A stretch of 64,000 bases of DNA from Cotesia glomerata (taxonomy: Eukaryota; Arthropoda; Insecta; Hymenoptera; Braconidae). Within the stretch, counting starts at the first letter, position 1. Every line of letters begins with the position of its first letter. The notes beneath the pieces are model-generated. The model was given only the letters and a program-made list of their open reading frames with translations, did not search any database and was not told where the DNA came from. A program made the translations under genes and the position numbers. Positions 22,301-32,893 of this stretch are shown here, in pieces. The stretch covers positions 24,707,885-24,771,884 of the forward strand of contig NC_058162.1 of the NCBI RefSeq assembly GCF_020080835.1, in the 5' to 3' direction.

Positions 22301-24813
22301 ATTTTTATAGGGCTAGTATAGTATAAAATACATTAAATTTGATTATAAGCTTCAAAATATATAAAGAATAATTTTTGGGAAAGTTATATAGTTGTTCAAA
22401 TGGTTGTAACTTTTCAAATTTCAATTTTGGAAAAAAAGTTTTGATCAAAAATTGTAGAGAATTAAATTTAAAAAAAAATTTGATGAGAGTGAATAATTTT
22501 TTAGTGACTAATTTTAAATATAAAGAATCATTCTTTTAAAGAAATTGAACTTGATAAAATTTGTAAAATTTTTACAGTATTAAAAAAGGCGTTTGATGCA
22601 TTCGATCATGAAAAAAAAGGATGCATCGGCACAGACATGGTCGGAACAATTTTAACGATGTTGGGCCACGAGCTGAGTGAGAACACGCTTGCTGAGATTA
22701 TCGCGGAGGTTGATGAAGATGGTAAATACGAATATAAATAATGATATTAATATTAATACACTCTCACATAAACTTTTCGCATTAATTAACATCTTATCTT
22801 CATCAATTACACTAACGATGATATATTTTATTTATCATTCACTTACTGCAATAATGAATGAAAGCCACGCATATAGATCATCAATTAATTAATTAATTAA
22901 TCAATTATTTATTTATCGAACTCGATTTCTCTCTTAGGTTCCGGGGAGCTGGAATTTGAGGAATTTTGTACCTTGGCGGCTAGATTTTTAGTAGAAGAGG
23001 ACACCGAGGCAATGCAGCAAGAATTGCGCGAGGCATTCCGGCTTTATGACAAGGAGGGAAACGGTTACATAACCACCGAGGTCTTTCGCGATATTCTCCA
23101 CGAGCTCGATGACAAATTAACGAACGAGGAACTCGATTTAATGATTGAAGAAATAGACGCCGATGGCTCGGGGACACTCGACTTCGATGGTAATTTTATA
23201 TTTGTTTTATATAAGCAAGGATGGGTTCAACAATTATTGATTTTTTTCGTTATGTCTTGGAGTTTCGCTAATTGGATAGTAATTGGCAATAGTTATCATG
23301 TATCAAAATTTTCTGAGCATTTTTTTAATTTATTATACAAATTTATCGTTTAACAATTTTTTTTACAACTTTTCAACCAATTGTTCAATTGTTTCGAAAA
23401 TTTGTAAGACTCTTAATTTTTTGATACTTTTTAGGATAGTGAAAGAATTTTTCAAATCAGTTGATTAGTTTCCGGGATATTGACTCCGTACATCCGTACA
23501 ATTCTTTCTGTACGGATCGTTTTTTCGCGGTAACTTCTAAACTAATTGTCCAAATTATTTCAAATTTTGTAGAGATCTTAAGCTTATAATACTCTTGAGA
23601 CCCTAGAAGAAATTTTTATAGTCCGTTGATTATTTTCCGAGTTACAAAGTTATAGAATTATAGTCTAACAATATTTTTATAATTACTTTTGAACCAATTG
23701 TTCAATTGCTTTCAAATTTTGTATAACTGTTAGTTTTTTGCTACCATTGAGATTGTTGAAAAAATTTTCTAAATTATTTAATTAGTTTCCGAGATATTGA
23801 CTCCGTACATTCGCAAAATTTTTTCTGTACGGATCGTTTTTTCGCGATAACTTCTTAACTAATTATCCGAATTATTTCAAATTTTGTAGAGATCTCAAGC
23901 TTATAATACTCTTGAGACTCTAAAAGAAATTTTTATAATCCGTTGATTACTTCCCGAGATACAAAATTGTAAAATTATAATCTAACAATCTTTTTTGCAA
24001 CAACTTTTGAGCCAATTGTTCAATTGTTTTCAAATTTTGTAAAACTGTTAGTTTTTTGCTACCATTGAGGTTGTTGAAAGAATTTTTTTAATTATTTGAT
24101 TAGTTTTAGAGATATTGACTCCGTACATCCGCACAATTCTTTCAGTACGGATCGTTTTTTCGCAATAACTTCAAAAGTAATTATCCGAATTATTTCAAAT
24201 TTTGTGGAGATCTTAAGATTATAATACTCTTGAGACCCTAGAGAAAAATTTCATAATCCGTTGATTACTTTCCGAGTTACAAAGTTGTAAAATTATAGTC
24301 TAACAATCTTTTTTGCAATAATTTTTGAACCAATTGTTTAATTATTTTCAAATTTTGTAACACTGTTAGTTTTTTTCTACCTTTGAGATTATTAAAAGAA
24401 TTTTTCTAATAATTTGATTAGTTTACGAGATATTGACTCCGTACATCCGCACAATTTTTTCTGTACGGATAGTTTTTTCACGATAATTTCTAAAATAACT
24501 GTCCGAATGATTTCAAATTTTGTATAGATCTTAAGCTTATAATACTCTTGAGACCCTAGAAGAAATTTTTGAAATTTATTGATTTCTTCTTAAGGTACAG
24601 AGTTGTAAAATTTTTGTCTAGCCAAAAAAAAACATTAAAACTTAACCTCTAGGCTATAGAAATAATTATCCGACCCACCCTGGTTCAGAACACACTCAAA
24701 GTCCCTTTAAGGCATAAGAGAAAAAAATAAAAATCATAAAATATAATTATTACATAAAATATCAATGTTACATTACAGAGTTTATGGAAGTGATGACTGG
24801 AGGTGATGACTAA
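19364..24813 (+). CDS. TpnC: Troponin C, F2-like (EF-hands II and IV canonical)
   Basis: Five coding exons: 19364-19366 (ATG alone), 19491-19518, 22578-22721, 22938-23189 and 24779-24813; 153 aa. The start MEDLTKDQI is the usual N-terminus of arthropod troponin C. Four EF-hands follow: loop I (residues 20-31) degenerate; loop II (56-67, DEDGSGELEFEE) canonical; loop III (96-107, DKEGNGYITTEV) lacks the final Glu; loop IV (132-143, DADGSGTLDFDE) canonical. Two sites, one per lobe, is the normal arrangement of insect F2 or body-muscle troponin C, which switches contraction on by calcium. The C-terminus is MEVMTGGDD. The first coding exon is the initiator codon only, followed by donor GTAGGT, as in many insect troponin C genes. 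Intron 2 (3.1 kb) holds a three-unit compound MITE and intron 4 (1.6 kb) holds a 318-bp tandem array. All exon junctions keep frame: phase 0 after exon 1, phase 1 afterwards. Confidence 0.95.
19773..21944 (+). mobile_element. Compound MITE, copy B (three tandem units)
   Basis: Same termini and TA flanks as copy A, but with three head-to-tail units starting at 19773, 20386 and 21001 (613 and 615 bp apart), then the single 3' tail. It lies in intron 2 of troponin C 2, in the sense orientation, and is 2172 bp long. Confidence 0.9.
21960..22490 (+). repeat. ~185-bp diverged tandem repeat, about three units
   Basis: Anchor sequences of the GGCTGTAACTT type recur near 22017, 22205 and 22402, with the AATTTTTGTAG-like and AAGCTTCAAAATATA-like blocks in fixed order. 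In intron 2 of troponin C 2. Confidence 0.65.
23355..24610 (+). repeat. 318-bp tandem array in last intron of troponin C 2
   Basis: TGACTCCGTACAT recurs at 23481, 23798, 24116 and 24434, that is every 317-318 bp. TAAGCTTATAATACTCTTGA and GTACGGATCGTTTTTTCGC recur at the same spacing. Each 318-bp unit looks like two diverged halves of about 159 bp, since both halves carry an AATTGTTCAATT/AATTGTCCAAATT block followed by TTTCAAATTTTGTA and a TTCCGAG block. Confidence 0.85.
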
Positions 24814-24897
24814 TTGTATTACAAGCAAGAGAAATCATGTCATCGCATATAAATTAAAGAATTATAAACCAAAGCTCATGATATTTAATACGATTAC

Positions 24898-24903
24898 AAT
24901 AAA
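24898..24903 (+). terminator. Poly(A) signal of troponin C 2
   Basis: AATAAA 85 bases after the stop codon in an otherwise signal-poor 3' UTR. Confidence 0.6.
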
Positions 24904-25380
24904 GGATGCAAAATTTCGAATGGTTGGCAGTCCCTGGAAATGAGCGACGTTAATTCGCAGGCAGACAAAGAGAGATCGGCAAGCTGTCAGTCCTTCGTCA
25001 AATTAACGGGGATTTTAGTGATAAAAGAGGGCTACATTATTCCGCTACATATTGGGGGGTACTATTGTAATTATCATTTAATAAACTGACAACTGTACGC
25101 TGATGAATATGTGGTTTGTGGACATGGTAACAACCAGAGACTGAGTTGTACTTATTTGGAGTCATGAATATGCAATTAACCAGTGATCTCGGCTATGTTT
25201 GTAATTCTGTTAAGAACAATTCTTGCTTTGTAAGGATTAATATTCAAATTGTAATGAATTTAAATAAATTATTATATTTTACCTTGTTATTGTTTGTGTA
25301 ATTGGGGTAGACCGGTGAGAGTTGAGCAATGTGATGAAATTGAATGCTTGTGGGAGAAATAGCAAATTAAGATATTTGAA
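24904..25380. other. 3' flank of troponin C 2
   Basis: Apparently single-copy, less AT-rich up to about 25200. It may include an extended 3' UTR. No ORF. Confidence 0.4.
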
Positions 25381-25557
25381 AATTATATGTTTGCATTAAT
25401 ATAAGGCTGTAGCTTTTGGAATATTTGTTTTAGAGAAAAAAGCATCAAACAAAAATTCTTTCAGAATTTTTGTAGCACTAATATTTTGAAAGTATGAATA
25501 ATTAAAGTATAGGCTTTAAACTCTATATAAAAAATAATTTTTTGGAAAAATTATATA
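25381..25557 (+). repeat. ~185-bp diverged repeat, one unit
   Basis: One unit with AAGGCTGTAGCTTTTGGAAT, a CTTTAAACTCTATATAAAA block and TTTTGGAAAAATTATATA, abutting compound MITE copy C. Confidence 0.5.
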
Positions 25558-28024
25558 TGGTAAAAGCCCCAATTATTGACAGGGGCCAAATATTGACACC
25601 CTAAATTATTTTTAAATATATTTTATCATCTGTAGTAAGAATAACTATCATATAAATTTTTATTAAATTCTAATTCATTAAAAAATTGAAAAAAATTACT
25701 CAGTTCAAAATATTAAATGGTAATTATTAAAAAGAATAAAGTAAGCACCAGTTCATCAAACCAGCGTACGAACGTTTATTTTCTCAACAACTTTGATTAG
25801 AAAAGCATTTTTTTTAAATGCCGAGTTTAAATTCATTTCTTCATCTAATAATATCATCTTTTTTTTTTTTAATTAACAATATATGAAAAATTTATAAAAT
25901 TGAATAATCGAAATTAATTGTATGCATTCTAATATTTAAATAATGGGTGTAAATAACTAGTTATAATTTTTAAGTTGAATCTCACATTGACAGCCATTCG
26001 ACAGCGCTATCACGCCTTTTTTTGACTTTAACCTAAAAAATTAACTGTAAGAGTTTGAACTCTTCTGATTCAATAAATTATTTTTAAAGAAATTTTTATA
26101 TTTTTAAAAGTAATTAATCATTTATGGAAATTATTATTAATAAACTTTAATAAAATTGATTACTTAATAATAAGTTTGGATAAATAAGAATAAGCAGATG
26201 ATTCTAGGCATGCTTAGTATAGGTGTCAGTAATTGGGGTGAAGGTATGTCAATAATTAGATCAATCAGTTTTTTAACCTGCCAATAATTGGTGTATCCGG
26301 ATAGTCTATTTAATTATTAAAAATTAATTAGTAAATATCAGTGATTATCTTTTGAAAAAAAGAAATTGATTAGTAAAAACCTTACTTGAGACATTACCAC
26401 AAACAAAATTCAACGATATTGATATTTGATTGCTTAAGGAAGTTCTTTCGCTCCAGTTGAGTCACAACAACTGTAGTAGTCAATATTCGATAAATTAAAA
26501 TAAAAAACCCACAAAAATTCCTCAAATTAAAGAATAAATAGTATATGAGGCATTAATCGTTGAAATTTTGAAAATTAAATACAAAAAATAGTTAAATACA
26601 AAAATTAATTTGACTCTTGTAAATCAACTCTTAGTAACCGGTTCGTGATTTGGCAACCCTTTATTTCGGTTGTTTACATTTTTATTTGCACAATATAACC
26701 TTAATCATGTTTAACTTCTTGCAGTCAGTGTAAATAAATAAATTAATTAAAAATGTTTAGTCACAAAACCATAACATTCTAATGTCTCATGGCAGGAATG
26801 CTAGTATTTTTTAATTATTGTTTTATTTTTCAATTATGAATTATGAAAATTTGTTAACAATAAATTAACTAATAAATATGTATGAAAAACATAAGCGCGT
26901 TAAAGTTTAGTTTGAATTTATTGAATGGTCTGAAGCTCGCGCGATACACAACGTTGCCAAATATTCTGACGCCATTTAAATGTAGGTTACTTAAAAATTT
27001 TCTGTGATTTTATAATTATAATTTCTCCATAAATTCCACGGCAACCTATATATTTTATTGCAAAAAATCAAACCTGAATATTTTGAAAACCTTATTATGA
27101 GTTTTTTTTTTTTACCCCATCTAATCAGTGGTTAATGCCATAATTCGAGAAAGTTGTTAAGGTCTGACTTTCTCGTAAGACTCAGAAAAAATACTAACAT
27201 TTTTAGAAATTTTTTTTTCAAAAATTTGCACGGTGAAGAATAAATTAAACTTCACTAGTAGATACATAAGGACTTTAACTATTAGATAAAAATTAATTTT
27301 ATGCATAATCTAATATTTTTTATTTAACATTGATGGCGAAAGGACCTCCTTAAAAAAATCAAATCATAACTTTGTTTCTAATAATGCCAATAATTGGGGC
27401 TTTCACCTTATATGAAAAATTTATAAAATTGAATAATCGAAATTAATTGTATGTTTTATAATATTTAAATAATGGGTGTCAATAACTAGTTGATAATTTT
27501 TAAGTTGAATCTCATATTGACAGCCATTCGACAGCGTTAAGACGCCTTTTTTTTTACTTTAACTTAAAAAATTAACTGTAAGAGTTTGAACTCTTCTGAT
27601 TCAATAAATTATTTTTAAATAAATTTTTTTATTTTTAAAAGTGATTAATCATTTATGGAAGTTATTATTAATAAACTTTAATAAAATTGATTACTTAATA
27701 ATAAATTTTGATAAATAAGAATAAGCAGATGATTGTAGGCATGCTTAGTATAGGTGTCAATAATTGGGGTGAAGGTATGTCAATAATTAGATCAATCAGT
27801 TTTTTAACCTGCCAATAATTGGTGTATCCGGATAGTCTATTTAATTATTAAAAATTAATTAGTAAATATCAGGGATTATCTTTTGAAAAAAAGAAATTGA
27901 TTAGTAAAAAGCTTACTTGAGACATTACCACAAATAAAATTCAACGATATTGATATTTGATTGCTTAGAAAAAATCAAATCATAACTTTGTCTCCAATAG
28001 TGTTAATAATTGGGTCTTTTACCT
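25558..28024 (-). mobile_element. Compound MITE, copy C, interrupted by another MITE
   Basis: Complement orientation: it begins with the tail end (TGGTAAAAGCCCCAATTATT) and ends at CTTTTACCT, with TA outside both ends (25556-25557, 28025-28026). Removing the 914-bp insertion at 26437-27350 and one TA leaves 1551 bp, matching the two-unit copies A, E and F. Confidence 0.9.
26437..27350. mobile_element. TIR element nested in compound MITE copy C, 914 bp
   Basis: Left end AGGAAGTTCTTTCGCTCC and right end GGCGAAAGGACCTCCT are imperfect inverted repeats, flanked by TA (26435-26436, 27351-27352). The host sequence resumes exactly after one TA, as in the uninterrupted copies, which proves insertion with TA duplication. 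No coding frame is supported. Confidence 0.85.
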
Positions 28025-29220
28025 TATCCCCCTTTCAAAATAACTTCCCATAGTATCTAATTATCGCGATAACTGTAATTAAATTCTGAATAAATTTTAT
28101 CTTAGCAAAAATTTTGCTAGGTTTAATTATGGACTAATTTGGTATTATTTAATAAATGGACTAATGGACTATTTATTATAAATTTTTAATTAATGGACTA
28201 TAATTAATAAATTAATCATCTTAATATTTTCCAAGTTACTACTATAACAATATATTATAAAATTTTTAAAAAATATGCAAACTCTCGACATTACACCGAA
28301 ATTTTCCTATTAAAAGTTTCGGAGAATAAAATTTCCCAATTTCTTTCGCTTTAACTTGCACATTAAGCCTCTAAAACCGTAATTACTTGTTTGCATTAAT
28401 CAAAAGTGTTGCGGCCGGTGAATAAACAAGCATTGAGTGAGAAATAGTCCAAATTGGGATAGGAATCTTAACCGAGACAGAATGGTATTGGTCAGCGCAC
28501 AATTCCCACGTTATACAAACACATTACTTATTATTATTTCTTACAATACACACAAACGTACAATATAAAATAAAATTCATTGCTTGAGAATTAATGGACT
28601 AATTTTAATCCGCTTAACTAAAGATTGAAATAAATAAATAAATAAATAAATAATTGAAAACTAATGGCTCAGACAAAACTTTTCTAAACGTTAATTATTA
28701 ACGTGTGTCTAATATAAAATCTAACATAATCCAACCACCGATACAAATCCGCGTCTAGCGATACTTTCTCCATCAATTAGGCACCTGAGCTTCGTTAGTT
28801 TACTTTAATAATGTTAACGTCCACTTAAATAATGTGTAACGAGTGCACATATGTTTTGTACATCAAATGTAATTATTACTTTTTATTGCCGGTATTAAAA
28901 AATTATTAGGTACTTTTTTCTATTGCTAGTCGGTCTTTAATTAATTTAATTGTTCGTGTTTGTATATTCGCGGCGGCCCGGGACGACATTAATCTGATTA
29001 GGGTTGATTTTTTTTTGTTGTGTAATAGATCGAAAGTCGGGCGTACAGGAACTGACATTTCGTCTTCGTGACTCACATTCGCACGACGTGAGACAATTGA
29101 GTCCTTATGCTTGCGTCAGGACAAGTTTTATTCATTATTTCATACTCCAGTGTCATATGAATTGTTTGTTATGCTGTTATGTAATAATTGTTCTATAATA
29201 TTGAAACGCCGAGGGAGATA
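28025..29220. other. Unique non-coding stretch
   Basis: No ORF of note and no clear match to repeats elsewhere in the window. There is an AAAT microsatellite near 28637, and GC-richer patches at about 28965-28990 (GGCGGCCCGGGACGAC) and 29030-29130. These could be an upstream exon or regulatory element of an unseen gene. Confidence 0.4.
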
Positions 29221-29224
29221 GAGG

Positions 29225-29378
29225 TAAATGCGATATCTTCGAAAATATTGGTCCTATGGAAGATTATAGAGACAAAAATTGATCAAAATTGAGTTTTCTC
29301 TAAATTTTGTTTTCTAAAATTTATATTTTGTGCATTACAGCCTTTTTGAAAAGAAATTATGCATAGTTTTAAGAACAT
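29225..29378 (-). repeat. ~185-bp diverged repeat, complement orientation
   Basis: TATCTTCGAAAATATTGGTC then ATTACAGCC. First clear unit of the family in the minus orientation. Confidence 0.5.
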
Positions 29379-29382
29379 TTTA

Positions 29383-31202
29383 GGTAAAAGCCACAATTAT
29401 TGACACTATAAGAGACAAAGTTATGATTTGATTTATTTTAAGCAATCAAATATCAATATCGTTGAATTTTGTTTGTGGTAATCTCTCAAATAATGTTTTT
29501 ACTAATCAATTTCTTTTTTTAAAATGATAATCACTGATATTTACTAATTAATTTTGACAGCGAATGGCTGTCAATATCAGAATTCAACTTAAAAATTATC
29601 AACTAGTTATTGACACCCATTATTTAAATATTATAAAACATACAATTAATTTTGATTTTTAATTTTATAAATTTTTCATATGAGATAAAAGTCTTAGTTA
29701 TCGATACTATTAGAGAAAAAGTAATGATTTGATTTTTTTTAAGCAATCAAATATCAATATCGTTGAATTTTGTTTGTGGTAATGTCTCAAGTAATATTTT
29801 TACTAATCAATTTCTTTTTTTAAAATGATAATCACTGATATTTACTAATTAATTTTAAATAATTAAATAGATTATCCGGATACACCAATTATTGGCAGGT
29901 TAAAAAACTGATTGATCTAATTATTGACATACCTTCACCCCAATTATTGACACCTATACTAAGCATGCCTAGAATCATCTGCTTATTCTTATTTATCCAA
30001 ACTTATTATTAAGTAATCAATTTTATTAAAGTTTATTAATAATAATTTCCAAAAATGATTAATTACTTTTAAAAATATAAAAATTTGTTTAAAAATAGTT
30101 TATTGATTCAGAAGAGTTCAAACTCTTACAGTTAATTTTTTAGGTTAAAGTCAAAAAAAAGGCATGATAACAATGTCAAATGGCTGTCAATAAGAGATTC
30201 AACTTAAAAATTATCAACTAGTTATTGACACCCATTATTTAAATATTATAAAACATACAATTAATTTCGATTATTCAATTTTATAAATTTTTCATATGAG
30301 ATAAAAGTCTTAGTTATCGATACTATTAGAGAAAAAGTAATGATTTGATTTTTTTTAAGCAATCAAATATCAATATCGTTGAATTTTGTTTGTGGTAATG
30401 TCTCAAGTAATATTTTTACTAATCAATTTCTTTTTTTAAAATGATAATCACTGATATTTACTAATTAATTTTAAATAATTAAATAGATTATCCAGATACA
30501 CCAATTATTGGCAGGTTAAAAAACTGATTGATCTAATTATTGACATACCTTCACCCCAATTATTGACACCTATACTAAGCATGCCTAGAATCATCTGCTT
30601 ATTCTTATTTATCCAAACTTATTATTAAGTAATCAATTTTATTAAAGCTTATTAATAATAATTTCCATAAATGATTAATTACTTTTAAAAATATAAAAAT
30701 TTATTTAAAAATAATTTATTGAATCAGAAGAGTTCAACTCTTACAGTTAATTTTTTAGGTTAAAGTAAAAAAAAAGGCGTCATAGCGCTGTCGAACGGCT
30801 GTCAATAAGAGATTCAACTTAAAAATTATCAACTAGTTATTGACACCCATTATTTAAATATTATAAAGCATACAATTAATTTCGATTATTCAATTTTATA
30901 AATTTTTCATATATTATTAATTAAAAAAAAAAATATCTTATTATTAGATGAAGAAATTAATTTAAATTCGGCATTTGAAAAAAATGCTTTTCTAATCAAA
31001 GTTGTTAAGAAAATAAACGTTCGTAAGCTGGTTTGATGAACTGGTAGTAACTTAATTTTTTTTTAATAATTAATATTTAATATTTTGAACTGAGTAATTT
31101 TTTTTAATTTTTTAATTAATTAGAATTTAATAAAAATTTATATGATAGTTATTCTTATTACGTGTCAATTTAGACCCCTGTCAATAATTGGGGCTTTTAC
31201 CC
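29383..31202 (+). mobile_element. Compound MITE, copy D (three units, first shortened)
   Basis: Starts GGTAAAAGCCACAATTATTG after TA and ends GGGGCTTTTACCC before TA. Units start at 29383, about 29690 and about 30297. The first lacks roughly 300 internal bases (junction near 29553). The internal unit heads have drifted (GATAAAAGTCTTAGTTATCG) in both later units, showing those two share a recent duplication. Confidence 0.85.
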
Positions 31203-31205
31203 TAG

Positions 31206-31550
31206 TCAAAACAGTGATATATTTGAAACTAGTAGTTCTATAAGGATTTTTAATGACACCAAATTGTGCCAAAATAGAATTTTATACTTTTGTTTAGAAC
31301 TTTTTTCTCCAAAATAGAATCAAATTAACAACTAGATAATTTTTCTCAAAAATTACTTTTGTATAGAATTTCAAGTCTATGACTAAATCAGTCATATCTT
31401 CTATAATATAAGTCGTACAAAATTTGACCCGAACAAAAATTGTTCAAAATTTAATTTTCTACAACTTTTGTACCAAACATTTCTTTCCAAAACTTTCGAT
31501 TTAAAAGTTACAGCCATTAAAAAACCACTAAATACAAAATAATGTTTAAA
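31206..31550 (-). repeat. ~185-bp diverged repeat, complement orientation
   Basis: Includes CATATCTTCTATAATATAAG, CTACAACTTTTGTACCAAAC and AAAAGTTACAGCCATT in the order expected of the complement strand. Confidence 0.6.
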
Positions 31551-32308
31551 TATTTATCAACTTTCCCTTATCGAAATTAAAATAAATTAATTAATAATTA
31601 AATAAAATAGAACATCGAAAAACCTTCTCGAGCTAATTATCATAATAACGAGCATTAAAATAATAACTCAGCTGAAAAAAAGTACGTAAATACAGCGCTT
31701 ATAATAACGAATTACCCTGTCCAATTTATTGAATGATAACAATTTAATTTAGAGTATAATAACAATAATAACGATGTTTTTTTGCCGGAATAATTAATTA
31801 AAGTTTCTCTCGGGTATTATTTAATAGCAATTATTACGTATTGCCCATAGATAATCGATCGTAATGGCCGAGCGATTTACCTAGATCCGTCAGACGACTA
31901 TAGACCGATTTCTTGATATTCTTAAAAAGAAGAAATGCCGGCGACCACCCGACTAGGCCTGCCTGCTACTATCCCGCGACTTAGCAATGTCGTAATTGAT
32001 CGGTAGACCGACACAACACTCGGTATAGTACTATACGATACATGCTTTATAGTTTATAGTACATACTACATACTACATGGTACAAGGTACATACACAACA
32101 TAACACAACACGTGCTCAATAGTACCACTTTTTCTTCAACATTTCTCTCTTTCTAAACTCTAACCTCTCTAAGAATCGACAGAATTACTGAGTTATTCAA
32201 TCAAAATCCTCGTCAATTCTTTTCCGTCAGCTTATTTTATTAATTAGTTAATTAATACAAACGGTTGTATGATTCTTGATCTCCTGACAAAATATCTTAA
32301 ATAATTAA
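31551..32308. other. Unique non-coding stretch with GC-richer island
   Basis: The island at about 31850-32040 (ATGCCGGCGACCACCCGACT and neighbours) stands out from the AT-rich surroundings and matches nothing else here. No ORF. Candidate regulatory or untranslated exon sequence. Confidence 0.4.
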
Positions 32309-32404
32309 ATTTTTATTTATTTATTTATTTATTTATTTACCAAATTTTTAGACCCTGAAGCCTTAGCTCCCTAAGGGCCTTACATAGAAATAAATACATA
32401 ATAA
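32309..32404 (-). mobile_element. 3' end of a truncated non-LTR retrotransposon
   Basis: On the minus strand it reads TGTAAGGCCCTTAGGGAGCT, then a GGTCTAAA stretch, and ends in repeated TAAA, the usual form of a LINE 3' end with a simple-repeat tail. No coding part remains. Confidence 0.5.
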
Positions 32405-32423
32405 TAATAAAATTAGATAAACA

Positions 32424-32694
32424 CACTGATAGAAGGATTTATTTGTATTAAAAAATATTTGTTAATAGTTAACAAATCATTTATTAGAGACCATTTTTTA
32501 GTATTAAACAAATATTTCTTAGTATTTAAAATCATTCGTTTGTATTTAATAAATCTGATATTCATTTATTAAATATTAATAAATCTTTTTAAATACTAAA
32601 AAATATTTGTTAAGGACTAAAAAGTGGTCTCTAATAAATGATTTGTTAAATATTAACAAATATTTTTAACTATAAACAAATCCTTCTATCAGTG
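32424..32694. mobile_element. Palindromic MITE with CACTGATAG ends
   Basis: CACTGATAGAAGGATTT at the left and AAATCCTTCTATCAGTG at the right; nearly the whole 271 bp folds into one hairpin of AACAAAT/ATTTGTT-rich arms. Flanked by CA on both sides. A shorter-period relative is at 45344. Confidence 0.8.
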
Positions 32695-32893
32695 CAGTAA
32701 TGGATATAAAATAATAAGACAGTAATAATAAGAAATATGAAAAGTAACGTTGTCTCTAAGCAAAGTCTATCCAAATTATTATTTAATGACTTTAGTTCAT
32801 AAAACGAAAAAAAAAAAAAAGAAAAAAAATGAATTTGAACATTTCGAATAAAACAATTCGAAAAAATTGCCAATATTATTTCAACACTTATTA

